From Holtermannia corniformis (Eukaryota > Basidiomycota > Tremellomycetes > Holtermanniales): 64,000 nt of DNA. Below are positions 21,942-34,245 of this stretch, one piece after another (position 1 is the stretch's first letter; each line of letters starts with the position of its first letter). The notes below the pieces were generated by a model, which made no database searches, was not told the DNA's origin, and saw nothing but the letters and a program-made list of their open reading frames with translations. Both the position numbers and the translations under genes were made by a program. The stretch is from contig BCIJ01000012.1 in NCBI GenBank assembly GCA_001599935.1, positions 39,500 through 103,499 on the forward strand, in the 5' to 3' direction.

Positions 21942-22985
21942 ATGGCAGGACCGGCAGACGCAACGCCCGTCGTAGAGGCCCAGTACGTTGCTCTTGATCT
22001 CTACACTGATCAAGCTGACATTGCCATCCAGAAAACGAGTGCGTCGTCGAGCCAAACCACCCCGTGCTGACCGTCCAGGCGCCGGCCGAGCTGCAGGCGG
22101 TCGCCAGCTTTCTTCGCGGCAAGCATGGCCCCAAAGTCCGCAAAGGCGCTCTGAACGGCAAGCGGATCGACTATTTCAAGGGTGGGCGGCTGTGTGCACG
22201 TCCAGGCGCGCGGCTGACGCAGCACAGGCAAGACGGCGATCAAAGCGCTCCTCTCGCCAGCGTATGCCAAAGTGAAAAAGGCGCCGGCGGTCAAGGATGA
22301 AAAGGAAGCGAGCGATCTGCTGGCCAAGATGCTGCCCTTGTGCGTGCCTGTGCTTTCGGTCGAGCTTACACTCACCCCGCCAGCGGCTTCTTCCTCAAGT
22401 GCGACCGCCCAGTGCAGGACCCACCAACACCCAGCGGCGTGCCGAAACCACTGACGCTCGCGCCAGCCCAGTCGTTCGAAGAGCTAGCCTACTACAGCTG
22501 GTTCTACGACGGCTCCTCGCTCGGCACCATTCTCGGCGCCATCGCCATGGTCGTCGTCATGCTCACTGCCGTCATGTTCCCGCTGTGGCCTGCCAGCCTG
22601 CGCCTCGGCGTGTGGTATCTCAGCGTCGGCGTGCTCTGTCTCATCGGCGCTTTCATCGGGCTCGCGATCATCAGGCTCATTGGCTGGGCGCTCACGAGCT
22701 TGGTGCTGACCCGGGGCATCTGGCTGTTCCCCAACCTGTTTGAAGACGTTGGCTTTGTGAGTCACTCGGCCCGTCTGGTATTGGCTGACGGACCAGGTCG
22801 ACTCGTTTATCCCGCTCTGGGCGTGGGACATGCCACCCAAGAAGAAGAAGAAGGCCACCTCGGCCAAATCGCAAAAGTCCAAGCCGGTACCGGTCCCCGC
22901 ACAGACCGAGATAGCGAGCGATCAAGATGGCATGCGCAAGCGTCAGCAGGCTTATGTCGAGGAGTTGGGCGAGGGAGAAGAGTAG
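21942..22985 (+). CDS. SEC62: SEC62-like protein translocation subunit
   Basis: Post-translational ER import factor that works with Sec61 and Sec63. Seen: an N-terminal helical segment (VASFLRGKHGPKVRKGALNGKRIDYFKGKTAIKALL), GFFLKCDRP, two transmembrane helices (about 22525-22600 and 22615-22700) and the SEC62 signature LFPNLFEDVGFVDSFIPLW after them. The tail is Lys-rich. The segment order matches yeast Sec62. Most introns fit, but the first exon (21942 onward) could not be joined in phase with the exon starting near 22032 using an ordinary GT-AG pair, so the true start is uncertain. Confidence 0.88.
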
Positions 22986-23077
22986 ACGTGCATGCATCAC
23001 TGCGGTTAGTGCGAGCGAGACGCCGAATTACCGGCGCAACGGATGCGTTCCGCGTTTGCCACCGACCAACCACGACG

Positions 23078-25042
23078 ATGAGCGTCTTCGACTCTGCGCA
23101 GAAAGAGTACCCTTTCGACAAGACGGCCTGGGTCAAGGATCTGCACGCCAACTACTGGGGAAACCCTGATAAAGTCGTCGAGAAAGTCTGCGAGGATGCG
23201 GGACGTCAGTACGAGGTCGTGTCGACTCGGCTACCAAACGTGTGGAACGTCGTGACCAACGACGTCGTCCTTGTGCGCCAAGACTACCACCGAATGTGGA
23301 ACCACATCTCGGCCGATTATGAGGACCGTATGAGTAAAAACCAACCCGGCGGCTTGTGCATCTATGGTCATCCGGGAATCGGTCAGTGCGCTCAGACTTG
23401 CGAGTGACGCGCTGACAGGCTTGCTTTAGGCAAGACGTATGCCCTTTTCTTTGTGCTTCTGCGTGCGTTGGGTGCACAGCTTCCGACCGTCCTCGTCTTT
23501 GCAAAGATGTACTACGTTATCACCAAGGAAACCGTGTCGGGCCCTTTCAGCAACGACGAAGCCGCCCCACGGTATCCCACCAAGTCTCTCATCATCCTCG
23601 ACTCGTCGAGGGCAAAAACCCCACCACCCGACTTGCACATTGACACGACGGCCTCGTCATACGTCGTCCAGGCCACGCCACCGGGCGTGGATCGCTGGTC
23701 GAGCTGGGTCAAGGAACTGAACGCTCGAGTACTCGTCATGAACCTTTGGACCTTGGACGAGTTCAAAAAGTTGCTGTCAGTCGACCTCTTGCTTCCTGTC
23801 TGGATATTGACGTATCCAGCGCCGTACGAGCTCTGGCCAACACCCTTCAAACACCATCAGAGCCATGTTACTCGGCAGAAGACCTCTTCTGCCTTATCGG
23901 GCCTTCTCCTCGTGCCATCTTCCATACACAACAGACGGTCACCAAGACAGACAACATCCATCACGACTTCCGCGACTTGTACAAAACAATCGGGCAGATT
24001 GCGACTGTCACCAATGATGGAGGTGATGGCCATACAGTCGCGCAACGCCAGCAGCAGTCGAGCTTTCACAACCTTTTCTATGTCCAACCCGACCAAACTG
24101 AAGCGGCGCAAGAACCCATGTTCACACTTGTCGTCCCGACGGCGTTCCTGCGAGAGATCTTTGCGTTCGCCCGCGTCAAGGTCAACCTCGATGTGGATCT
24201 CAATTGGCCATCACATTTCTCGCAGGTGCCGGGCTTGCACGGCGCGCTCTTCGAAGCTTACAGCGCCAAGCGGCTTGCGCATCGCCCAAAATTGCTCGAC
24301 TGCCATTTCGCCAATAGCAACTACTCGTTCCAGCTCCCCTGCATCATCCCTCGCTGTCCAATCCTTGTCAAGTCTGCGGCCGGCATCGAGCTTCAGTGGG
24401 GCATGCTACAGTTCCCTGAGTCGCCACAGCAGGAAGACTGGGACGCGATTCTGGGCTACACCGGCCCGCAGTCGTGGGTTACGAAGTTGTTCAGGCCAAA
24501 GGAGAGTCAGCGGCGTCTCATCTTCTTCAACTTCACCGTCGCCCAAAAACATGGCATCAAAGGCAAAGGCATCAAGCAGGTGCTGGAAAGTCCAGACTAC
24601 ACCAGTGCGCCCTGCGATGTCGTCTTCGTCTTTGTCGTCCCGAGTCGTGAGATCGGAGTTTCGGTCACGGCCAATTTCTGGAACCAAGGGACAAGGATCA
24701 AAGCGAATGATCACCGTCGCAAGTCGCACGATGTGACCGTGCAGGTCGGTTATGCTGTCATTGAGGTGGCTGGCTTTGACGAGAAGGTGAATTCTTTCGG
24801 TGAACAACTCGGTCGCGGTCTGACTCGAACAGGTTGCGGATCAAGCCACGTATGACCTGTATGGTACAAATATCGACCTCGAGAAATTCACTCAGCCGGG
24901 CGCAAACGAAGACATCGAGGGCGCGGGCTCGAAGCGTCAGCCCACCACCGAAGGCCAGTCCGACACCGAAGGCCAGCCCACCGCCGAAGGCCAGCTCACC
25001 TTCTTACGCAATGTCACCGGCAAACGCACGCGCTCCTCCTAA
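23078..25042 (+). CDS. Crinkler/RHS-like P-loop NTPase (copy 1)
   Basis: Exons 23078-23381, 23430-23775, 23820-24786 and 24833-25042; 608 residues. The Walker A GHPGIGKTY is split by the first intron. A Walker B-like SLIILDSS follows, then DRWSSWVKELNARVLVMNLWTLDEFKKL and AEDLFCLIGPSPRAIF, which are typical of fungal Crinkler/RHS-type proteins (NTPase followed by a nuclease-like region). The C-terminal half has FFNFTVAQKHGIKGKGI and VVFVFVVPS, matching the conserved end of that class. The last exon has short repeats of the type TEGQP. There is no secretion signal. Role is unproven; oomycete relatives act in host nuclei and others in conflict between genetic elements. Confidence 0.75.
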
Positions 25043-25380
25043 GGCAAGTGACTTGAAGCATGCAAGCACGCTACGACGGCGCCGTAATAAGTGTAAATAC
25101 ACTGTACATGTGGAATTGAACGACATTTGTATAGAGTTACGACGATGAGATCCCATTCACCTGTACCCGTCCTCCTCTCGCTCTCGCCTCTGCCTCCTGC
25201 TTTTGTCCGTGTCTGTTGACTGAAGCCGTCGTCAGGACACGCTGCCCTTTGCTGACTGTGCAAGGATGGCCTTGACGAATTGGCGTGGCTATGCATAGCA
25301 TTCGGTTCTATGAGGGCTATGTAATCTGACAAGCTGGACCCGGTGCGCGTTTTCAGACAGTCTCCAGACGCGGTTCTGCG
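25043..25380. other. Intergenic, nothing recognised
   Basis: 338 bp between the P-loop gene and the convergent membrane-protein gene. No gene or repeat found. Confidence 0.5.
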
Positions 25381-25809
25381 CTAGATGAGCTCGCCGTCGT
25401 CATCGACTGGACGACGGAATGCGCCAATGAGCGGCTCGACGCCAAAGCGGCGCTCCAAGCTCGAGCGTGGATTCGCCTCGGCTGCAGGGGCCGGCGAGAG
25501 GCCAGCTGCCTTTTCGACGCGTGCTGGCGGTCTTTCTTGCCCTGCACGGCGTGTCGACGAGCTCCATCGCCAGCAGGTACACTTGCAGGCACCGCACGGT
25601 GACCAACCGCAGCAGATCTTCCTCGTCTTGATCATGCCAACGAGAGCGATGAGCAGTGTGATCGCAAGCGCAGCGGCACCAGCGCCAAGCGCAACTACAG
25701 TGAACGGCGTGTCAGCTTGGTTTGCACAATGGCGGTACGCACAGCTCGTTGCGTCGAGGTCGAAGCGCGCTCGCTCGGGTACGTAGGTTTGTAAGTTGGC
25801 ACTGTCCAT
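25381..25809 (-). CDS. Small single-pass membrane protein, Cys-rich
   Basis: The minus-strand frame from ATG 25809 to the stop at 25381 gives 142 residues unspliced. An intron is likely, because GTGCGT to CTGACACGCCGTTCACTGTAG would join TSF to ALGAGAAALAITLLIALVGM. That segment is a clear transmembrane helix. It is followed by a Cys cluster (CCGW-x2-CGACKCTC), compatible with palmitoylation or metal binding. The C-terminal part is polar. Topology is unknown and no family is recognised. Confidence 0.55.
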   Translation of the reverse strand: MDSANLQTYVPERARFDLDATSCAYRHCANQADTPFTVVALGAGAAALAITLLIALVGMIKTRKICCGWSPCGACKCTCWRWSSSTRRAGQERPPARVEKAAGLSPAPAAEANPRSSLERRFGVEPLIGAFRRPVDDDGELI

Positions 25810-25973
25810 TGTCGATGTGTACGATGGCCACTCGGTGAACCATCAGCGAAGACGCAGAGGTATTCCATTGAGGTGAATGCATCGCGTTCAGCGAATCACC
25901 CTCGCAAGTATTGGTCTCTGTCAGTTCTCACACCTTCCTTTGACATGCTCGCCCTTGCCCGCCTTCGTATGGA

Positions 25974-26396
25974 ATGCGATTGGGCGCGGGGACAGAGGAT
26001 TGGCGACGAGAGGTGGGTAGATTGCTATTGGAAGGTCCACGCGCCTTCTTCGAGATGTTGGAGCGCATGCGACCGCCCAACAAGACGGGCTGCCAGGTAT
26101 TGATACTTGTCTGGTATACGAACATGTCTGAACCTCACTGGATGGTCGCAAAGCTCGAAGAGGTCATCAAGGACGACACAACACGCGACGCGTGGACAGC
26201 TCTGAAGGAGTCCCCACACTGGGCAGAGGTCCCGGGTGACAAGCAGGGGACATTGCTACACAGCCTATACACACTCGTCAACTCGGATCCCGCCGCCGCC
26301 GCGACGCAGATGCAGTGGTATGCTGAGCATGGCTCAGGGATGGTGAGGACGGGAAACTCGTCTCAGGCGGGATCGGCCGACAGCAAGACCACCTGA
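25974..26396 (+). CDS. Small unidentified protein
   Basis: Open frame of 140 residues, or 91 from an ATG at 26124. No intron needed. The C-terminal 90 residues are hydrophilic with helical periodicity (MVAKLEEVIKDDTTRDAWTAL) and a Gly/Ser-rich tail. The shorter form would match the size of the other small genes. No signal peptide. Confidence 0.5.
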   Translation: MRLGAGTEDWRREVGRLLLEGPRAFFEMLERMRPPNKTGCQVLILVWYTNMSEPHWMVAKLEEVIKDDTTRDAWTALKESPHWAEVPGDKQGTLLHSLYTLVNSDPAAAATQMQWYAEHGSGMVRTGNSSQAGSADSKTT

Positions 26397-26846
26397 CGTG
26401 CACTATGCACTCGCGGGTACACATAGACTGCTTGGCCGATGATTGCTCGTGTACGCGCTTTGCTGAATCAAGGTCTTGGTGCAGCCAGAACTAGACGCGC
26501 GCTCGGCAGCAGCCCTGACCGAGTCCATTGTTGCCCATTCACCTGCCATGCGAAGGCGCTCTCGCAGTCCAAGCAGTCATACTATCAGACGCTCCTCGCC
26601 CAGTCTGCAGGCGATTCGCGCCTGTGATGAAGCATGGACGGAAAAGAATGGGGTGACGCTTGAGTTTGCGGCGTGTCGGCCGGCTCTCCCGTTTTTCGCT
26701 GTCCGCTCGCCATGCCTTACCTTTCTTGCGGAGCGCCGTTAAAGTGGTTTCCTTGCAGCACAGCAGCTCCAGCCGGGCTCCATTCACCTTGCCATCGCGC
26801 ATAAAATCATTTCTACCTGGCATCAGCGCTCCTAGAACCGCCCACA
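26397..26846. other. Intergenic, TATA box before next gene
   Basis: 450 bp with no recognised gene. CATAAAAT at 26800-26807 lies 39 bp before the ATG at 26847. Confidence 0.45.
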
Positions 26847-27071
26847 ATGTCGACCGATGAAGATTCACTCGGTGACCTGTTCTCCAAATTGAGCATTGAT
26901 CCGAGCACTGTCGAGCGAGCCGAGCTCCAGCAGGCGGTCGAACGGTACGTGCAACGCCCGACCACGTCGCCTAAAACGCGCCAAATGCTCACGTCGTGGG
27001 TCGCGACGATCCCAGACTTGACAGGAGCAGACATCCAATCGGCCAGTGCGTTTTTTACAAAGCGAAACTAG
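26847..27071 (+). CDS. Small intronless protein
   Basis: 74 residues, acidic start then two helical segments (LGDLFSKLSI, RAELQQAVERYV), end SAFFTKRN. It has the same TATA-plus-short-leader layout as the small-gene arrays. Not related by eye to families A, B or C. It converges on the aldo-keto reductase gene with a 56-bp gap. Confidence 0.55.
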   Translation: MSTDEDSLGDLFSKLSIDPSTVERAELQQAVERYVQRPTTSPKTRQMLTSWVATIPDLTGADIQSASAFFTKRN

Positions 27072-27127
27072 GAATCAATGTATGCCTTCATCGCTCGTCT
27101 TTCTACTTCTTTCGTCATTGTCTGTGT

Positions 27128-28247
27128 CTACTTGCCGTCCGGCAGCTCTGGCGCCGGAAAGTCTTTGGTCATGTGCTCGTCCTGCGCAGATCAGCTCGAC
27201 CCTGGACAAGCCGTCTACTCACATAAGCGCGGAAGTGGACCTTTCTGCCGACGGCATCAATCTCCTCGACCTCGGCCTGGGTCAGATCAGGCAGCTCGGA
27301 CGCGATGATCATCTTTTTCAAGTTGGCGACCTTTGTCGACGTCGTGACGGCCACGGCGCCCTTGGTGATGGTCCAGAGCAGCAGTACCGAGGCCTCGTCG
27401 AGCTCGGTGCCGGCGACCTCGGACAGACGCTTGGCGATTTTGGTGAGAACCGGCTTGAGCGGCCCACCGGGGTGGCGGAGGACAGGCGAGAGCGGACCAT
27501 ACGCCTCGGTAACAATCTTGTGCTCGGCCTGGATCTTCAACACCGGGTCGAGGTGCGTCAGGACGTATGGGTGGTATTCAAGCTCTGTGATGTCAGTTTT
27601 GCCACCACTCGTTCTCACTCACGGTTCACGGTCGGCTTGATCTTGGCGACCTTGAGCACGGCCTCGAGGTCTTGCGGGCGAAAGTTGGACACGCCGAGAC
27701 TGACGCCCTCGAGCGTTCCGTCCTCGACCAAGCTCTCGAGGATCTGCCAGAACTCGGCGATCGAGTTGTCGGGCACGAACGGGTTGTGGATCAGGAGGAG
27801 ATCCGGCTTGAACGTGAGGCGATCGAGCGACTCTTTGACCGTCGCGCGGATGTCCTCGGCCGTCGCCTTGGGCTTGTCTGTGCGTGGTTAGCAAAGCACT
27901 TACCCTGTTGCGACCTACCATCCTTGCCCACTGGGACGTCAGCGTGATCCAGCACAGACGAGACGACGCACACTTGGAGGTGACCCAGTAACCACCCTGC
28001 TTGCGGTCCCGCTTGCTGGCCTCGAAGATCTCGTGGATGTTCTGCTCCGTGTGGTAGATCTGTCCCGTCAGCTCGTTCCCTGGGATGATAGACCCACTTG
28101 AGCAGTGTCGAGATGGACGATCCCAGCCTCGAGCGCTTGGACGCCGAGATGGACCGTTGCGCCTGGCTCGTTGACGCCGCCGGTGCCGACGCCCCAAGCG
28201 AGCGCTGGGATCTGCTTGCCGTCGTTCAGAGTGATTGTGCGCACCAT
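27128..28247 (-). CDS. Aldo-keto reductase
   Basis: Minus-strand gene from ATG 28247 to TAG 27128-27130. It should reduce carbonyls with NADPH. All four catalytic residues are visible: Asp in HLDTAQ, Tyr in IYHTEQN, Lys in WVTSK and His in LLLIHNP. It then has GVSNF and ITKGAVAVTTSTK for the cofactor phosphate. A 12-nt exon at 27919-27930 is needed to join TSK to DKPKATAEDI. The C-terminus is DEHMTKDFPAPELPDGK. Substrate unknown. Confidence 0.9.
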
Positions 28248-28389
28248 TGTGGATGTTGCCAGTCGAGTCCGATGCTGTCGGTGCATCTATACTCGCCGCT
28301 GGTGGAGGTCGAGTGCGCTCAGTCAGCTTGCTCCGGTCTTGCTCCGGTTCAAACCCGCGTCTATACCATGCATACAATCAAAGGAGAGA

Positions 28390-31300
28390 CTACTGCACGC
28401 CCTGCTCGGCCTTCATCTTCTTCAGGATCGCCCAGTCGGACAGCTCGACCTGGTCCCGGAAGCTCTCCTCTGCAAACCGTCAGCGGGATGGCAGTCATGG
28501 CAGATGACTCACTCAGCGTATCGAGACTTTGTCGGCTGATCAGTGACACGACCTCGTCCTTTTCGTCAAAGCTGCGGGTGTGAGTCGGGCGGATTGTACT
28601 AGAAAACTCACTGCCGGCCGAACGACTTGACCGCCTGGTACGAAGCCCGTTCAATCTTGATGGCCGCACCGGCACCGATCTGAGCCTTCTTCACAATCTG
28701 CGCCGGTCAGCCGTGTCCGTGCCATGCTGGCCAGCTCACCTCCTTGGCAACGTGGTTGATCTCGATCGAAGTGCTGCGATCGTCAGTACAGCCAACCAAG
28801 GCGGCACCTCACATCTTGCCGAGCGCAATAATCTGCCGCTTGCCCGTCTCCTTGTCGACCTTGACCACACCGAGCGGGGTGCCGAGCCGAAGCGAGCCCT
28901 CGATAATGTCCACACCGAGGATGATCGGGTCACGGCTCGCAAACGCGCGGATCGTCTTGAGCCGCACAGGCCAGACGGCGCGCGGCGTCGCCTCCTTGCG
29001 CTTGGCCTCGAGCACATCCTTCATATACGCCGTGAACGCGTCGAACAAGTGGTAGATGATCATCGCTGACGAGTCAGCTCAGCAGACACAGCCAGCGACA
29101 TACCCGAGAAGATGCGCACGCCCGAGTTGGTGGCATACTCTGTCGCCTCGCGGTCGACCGGCACGTCAAACGACAAGACGACGGCGTACTCTGGCGCACG
29201 GTCGAGCATGGCACCGGCGCGCATGATTGTGCTCTTGTACACCGGTCCAATCTCGAACGCAAACACGGGAATCTTCATCTGCTGCAGGAACGTCAAGAGC
29301 GCCTCGAGCGACCCGAGCGTGCTCGCTTGCACAAACACGCCGCGGCCGCTCTTGTCGATAAAGTTGGTGAGCGACGTAATGTCCTCCATCGCGAGGTCCT
29401 TGAGCTCGTCCTCGTCGTCTTCCGGACCGCACACGTAGAGCTTGGAGCCGGCAATGGCCTTTTCGAGCCCAGGAGCGGAGATCTTGACACCGAGCGCAGC
29501 CTTGACCTCTTTGTGGTGGACGTATGCAGACTGTCGCGTCAGCCCAAGCTCTTGGAGATCGTTTACATCCATTTAGTGGGATGGTGTCTCCTTATTGGCA
29601 ATAGGGGTAATCGGACATACCTTGACGCGGAGCTCGCGCATGGGCTGCGGGGTGAGCAAGGCGCGAACCTGGGTCACGATCGGCCCGTTGAGACCGCAAA
29701 GTACAATCTTGTCGCCTTCGTGCATGACACCGTTGGACAGCACGACATCGATTGTCGTGCCCAGACCCTCGATCACCTTGACCTCGAGAATGGTGCACTC
29801 GAGCTCCGACAGGTACATCAGACGCTCCGACATGCGCGATTGGGTGAGCTTGACGAGCAACAGCAGCAAGTCGGGGATCCCCTCGCCCGTGTGCGCCGAG
29901 GTCGGCACAAACGAGACGTTGCGACCGAGGTCCTTGTTCTCGTCAAACACTTCCGCGTTGAGACCCTGCTCGGCAAAGGCGACCTTGATCTGCGCCAGTC
30001 TGGTGTGAAACTCTTGCTGTGTCCCGCGCGGTTGCTTGACGAGCGACTCGCGGAACGCGCCGTCCGGTGTGGCCTGCCAGTCGAACAAGCGGTCGATCTA
30101 GCAGTGTCAGCAAGAGCTCCTATAGACAGTGCACAAACCTTGTTGAGCGCGACAATGAACGGCGTCTTGCGCTGCTTGAGAAGGTTGAGTGACTCGATGG
30201 TCTGGGGCTCGAGACCGTGCTACGCCAGTCAGCACTAGCTGGGCATCCCACAGAACATACCATAATGTCCACGACCAAGATGGCAATGTTACACAGCGAG
30301 GAACCACGCGACCGCAGGTTGGTAAACGACTCGTGGCCGGGTGTGTCGATGATCAGCAAGCCAGGAATCTTGTACTCTTGCGCGCCATCCTGTGCAGGTA
30401 AGCCGCGTCCCAATGTATCGATAAACACCCACTCGGTTCACGACCTGAGTCTTCTCCTTGATAGCCGAAGCTGGGAAGTAGGTGGCACCAATCTGCTGCG
30501 TGATACCACCCGCCTCGCCGTCCTGCACGTTTGTTTGACGAATCTACGCGAGTCAGCCGTGCTCATCAGTGTCAAACACAGCCCACCTTGTCGAGCAGCT
30601 TGGTCTTACCGGTATCGACGTGGCCCAAGATACAGCAGATTGGGCTTCGGAGGTCATCCTTGCTCCGGGCAGCCAGCGCGGCCTTGTGACGCTCCTCACG
30701 ACGGGCCGTCGCCTCGGCCTTGCGCTGCTCGAGTTCACGCGCAGTCTTACGAGCACCTCGGGTCGCTTCGTCGTCTGAAGACTCGTCGGAATCGTCAGAA
30801 TCGTCAGAGTCTGAATCGTCCGAGTCGTCCGAGTCGTCCTCAGAGTCAGACTCTTCTTCGCTCGACTCTTCAGCCGGAGAGGGCTTCTTGCCGTTGGTAT
30901 CGGGTTTGGCGACAGCTTTGGCAGGCGCAGCGGCGGCTAGACGGTCAGCACTCGAACAGTAACAACCCAACTCACCTTTGGCTGGTGTCTTGTTCTCCTT
31001 TGGCGCGGGTGCAGACGCCTCGGCCTCAGACTCGCTCTTGTCCCAGTCATCCTCCGACTCTTCCACCTTGAGCTTGTCAACACCTGCAACAACGGCCTCG
31101 ACCTTTGGATCATCCTCCTTCTCCCAGTCGTCATCGTCGTCGGCAGCAGTCGCAGGCTCTGCCTTGGCAACACGAGCAGGTGTTGGTACAGAGGCAGGGG
31201 CGGGAGCAGGTGCAGTCTTTGCTGCAGGCGCCTTCTTCTTCTTGCCATACACGACCTTTGTCGGCTTGTTCTCAGAATTCGATGCGGGTGTTTGCAAACC

Positions 31301-33052
31301 CGCGACAATGTTGGTCCCCGACGCCAGCAAGGCCTGTCGCCGCGCCTCGGCAGCCGCGCGCTCTGCCTTTTGCTTGGGCGTCAGCAATCGGCCCTCGGCC
31401 TTGGCCTGGTCGCGCTTGGCCTGCGCGCCGTCAGCGAGATCCATCGACCGGTCCAGGACGCGCCTTTTCGCGAGCCTTCCTGGCCAGCTTTTCATCCTCC
31501 TTGGCCTTTTCTTCGGCCGCAAGCCGAGCGTCTTCCTCTTCGATCCGTCTGATGGTTCAGCAAGGTACAAAGTAGCCTGCAATACTCACCGTTGCTCCTC
31601 CTCGGCCACTAGTCGCGCCGCCTCCTCACGCCGCTTCGACTCCTCCATAGCCTGTTGCAGCGCGAGCACATGGGCGCTGACCTAGGAGGCATCAGTGTGA
31701 CTCCTTCGATAGTAGCTACACACCTTTTTAGGCTTGGCGACCGGCTCGGCCTTGGGCTCGGCCTTCTTCTTCTTCTTCTTTTTCTGCGCAATGTCAGTCT
31801 ACCCGTGTATGAGCGCAACAACGCACCTTCTTGTCGGTTGTCTCGCCACCCTCTTCCTCCTCGGCGTCGTCGTCGTCAGGGGTAGGAGCTGCCGCAGGCT
31901 CTGGAGTCGCAGGCGCAGGTACAGACGCTTCGTTCGCATCACCACCAGCCTTCTTCGCAGCGGCCTGAGCTTTCTTCTTGGCCTGCCGGGGTTAGTTGTC
32001 AATCACTTGAGACAAGCGCACCTTTTCCTTCTCCTTCTTTAGCTTCTCCTTTTCCTTTTTCGACAGGATCTGGGGGTTGTCAGCGTCATACCATTCAAGA
32101 TCACCTACCCACCTTGACACCGCCTTCCTCGGGCTCATCTGCGTCATCACCGACAGCCGATGCCGGAGCTGATGGCTGGGGCGTCGCTGCTTTGGGTGTG
32201 GGCGCCTCGACGGGCGTCGGCGCCTTGTCCTCGTCCTCGTCAAGGTCAAAGTCGTCAAAATCGCCCAGCTTGGCCTTCTGCTGCACGGTTAGTCTGATCC
32301 ACACCGCATAGGACACCCACCTTGCCGCCCTTCTTTCCCTTTTCACCCTTTGGCTTGACATCATCCGCAAACTCGTCCTCGTCCAGCACAAGCGGAGCTT
32401 CTTCGATCCCCTGTGTGTTCTCCGCCGCCTGCTCTGGCTCCTCGTCCTCTGGCTCAAAGTCATAGTCCTTCTTGCCCTTTTTACCCTTCTTCTTGTCCTT
32501 TTTCGACACGGGCTTGGCCACCTCCTCGACCTCGTCGTCTTCAACAGGCAAGTCATAGTCGTCCAAGCCACCCTTCTTGCCCTTCTTGCCCTTCTTTCCC
32601 TTTTTACCCTTGACATCGTCCTCGGGCCACTCGTCATTGAGCTTTGCGGCGTCCTCGTCATCAGACACAATCGGTGCTGGCTTGGCCTTGTCTTTCTTTG
32701 GCCTCTTTGCCGCTGCTCGGAGTTGAGACTGCGGGATCAGCTACAGTTCGTATAGCCAGTCACGTACCATCAGACCGCCTCCACCGAGCGCTTCGTCTTC
32801 GTCGACCGCGCCGTCATCGTTGCCACCGTTGTGCAGCTCATCGGGCATCACGAATGCATTCTTGACCGCCTTCTTGCCTCGCGACGGCTTGAAGTCGTCG
32901 ACCTCGTCTTCACCTGCGGGCTCAAGCGTCCCTACACTCTTCTCCTTGGACTCCCTGCGCCAGTGTCAGCACTGCGCAGCGCCAGCAACCCCGTACCAGT
33001 ACTCGTCATCATCCTGCTTCTTGCCCTTCTTGCCCTTGTTCTTGGGCGGCAT
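28390..33052 (-). CDS. FUN12: Translation initiation factor eIF5B
   Basis: Long multi-exon minus-strand gene from ATG 33052 to TAG 28390-28392. It is the GTPase that joins ribosomal subunits with eIF1A. The N-terminal part is Lys/Glu/Asp-rich ([13 protein letters not shown], long Asp/Ser runs at 30780-30860). The G domain has [13 protein letters not shown] (G1), [10 protein letters not shown] (G3) and a G4 Asn-Lys-x-Asp region near 30100. Downstream are [13 protein letters not shown] (domain II), [32 protein letters not shown] (domain III) and [24 protein letters not shown], all typical of eIF5B. The end reads [23 protein letters not shown] or similar, across the last intron. Confidence 0.95.
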
Positions 33053-33258
33053 CTGTGCGGAAATTCGCTGGTGAGCAAGAAGAGGGATGTAGCTTGCAAT
33101 CTGTATACGACCTCCGCCGCCGACAGTGATCCGTTATAGCGAGTTGGACGCAGACAAGGGAGGGTATAGGCCGACGGTAAGAAATCGCACAGCGGCACCC
33201 GTGGGAAAGCGGACTGCTGGTACAAGCGCTATCGTCAAGACGTTGTTCAGCGTTGACC

Positions 33259-34049
33259 ATGTCGGCGAGAGCGGCGCCGGTATCGCCAGGGCCAGCTACA
33301 CTCCGTCCGGGCTCCCCTGCGACGCCGGGTGATCAAAGACGCGCGAAACGAGACTTGTTGAGGGACTTTTATGGCCTCAAAGGGACGGCAGCGAGCCCGC
33401 GCACGCCAAAGACGGGTGAAGACGCTCTGGATCTGGGTAAGTAGCTTTCACCTAACCGCACGCGTTGCTGATGCTGGCAAGAATCACCAGCGTTCTCTGC
33501 GCCACAATACTATCAACATCTCACAACTACGGCATCTCTCCCTCAGCTGCTTGAAAAGTCGACTTTGCTCGGCAATGGTCCGTCGTCCTTGCCTCTGTCT
33601 AGCGGTACTGACCCTGGCAGACATCAACACGCTCAATTCTTCCCGCCATTCACTCGTGTACAACCACCACCACCAGTTGTTCGCAGCAGGCGACACCATT
33701 GCCCACCTGAACCGCCGCACTCCTCAACTACTAGGCATCCTCGCCGAGCTGCAGCAGACGTTTAGCGATATCGAGCAGCTCGTAGATACCGTTGCAAACG
33801 TGCCCGTTGGAAAGAGCCAGACTGAGCCCGAGCGGATCGCAGCCTTGCCCGACACGCTAGCACTCATGCTCGAGACAGGAGGTCTGTCATGACCCGCTTG
33901 GAAGTCTCGACTGACCAGGCCCAGAAACAAAGGAAACAGTGTCAGCAGCACTGACCAAAGACCGGTCGACACTCGACGCGTGGATCGCGGCAGACGTCAA
34001 GGGCGCACAGGCAGTGCTCGACCGGTGCGAAGCTCTGTTGCGCGATTGA
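33259..34049 (+). CDS. Vps51-like GARP tethering subunit
   Basis: Exons 33259-33436, 33482-33577, 33621-33881 and 33919-34049; 221 residues. The start KRDLLRDFYGL, then SPAFSAPQYYQHL, LLEKSTLLGNDINTLNSSRHSLVYNHHHQLFAAGDTI is the N-terminal signature of Vps51/Vps67. GARP tethers endosome-derived vesicles at the trans-Golgi. The protein is short, like yeast Vps51 and unlike the animal form. Introns 2 and 3 begin GTCCGT and GTCTGT. Confidence 0.85.
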
Positions 34050-34245
34050 GCTGTATGTACAGTATCCACACACGTTGTATTGCCACGAAGCGGGATGCAA
34101 TCACCGTGCTGTCAGTCTTCCCCTCGGATCTCGATAACTGCGGGCGCGTATCGAGATCGGAATCACGATGACACTCATATGAGCACAACGGACCAATCAC
34201 TGGCCTTCGACCTCGCAGGCAGTCATAGACAGCCCATGACGGCTG

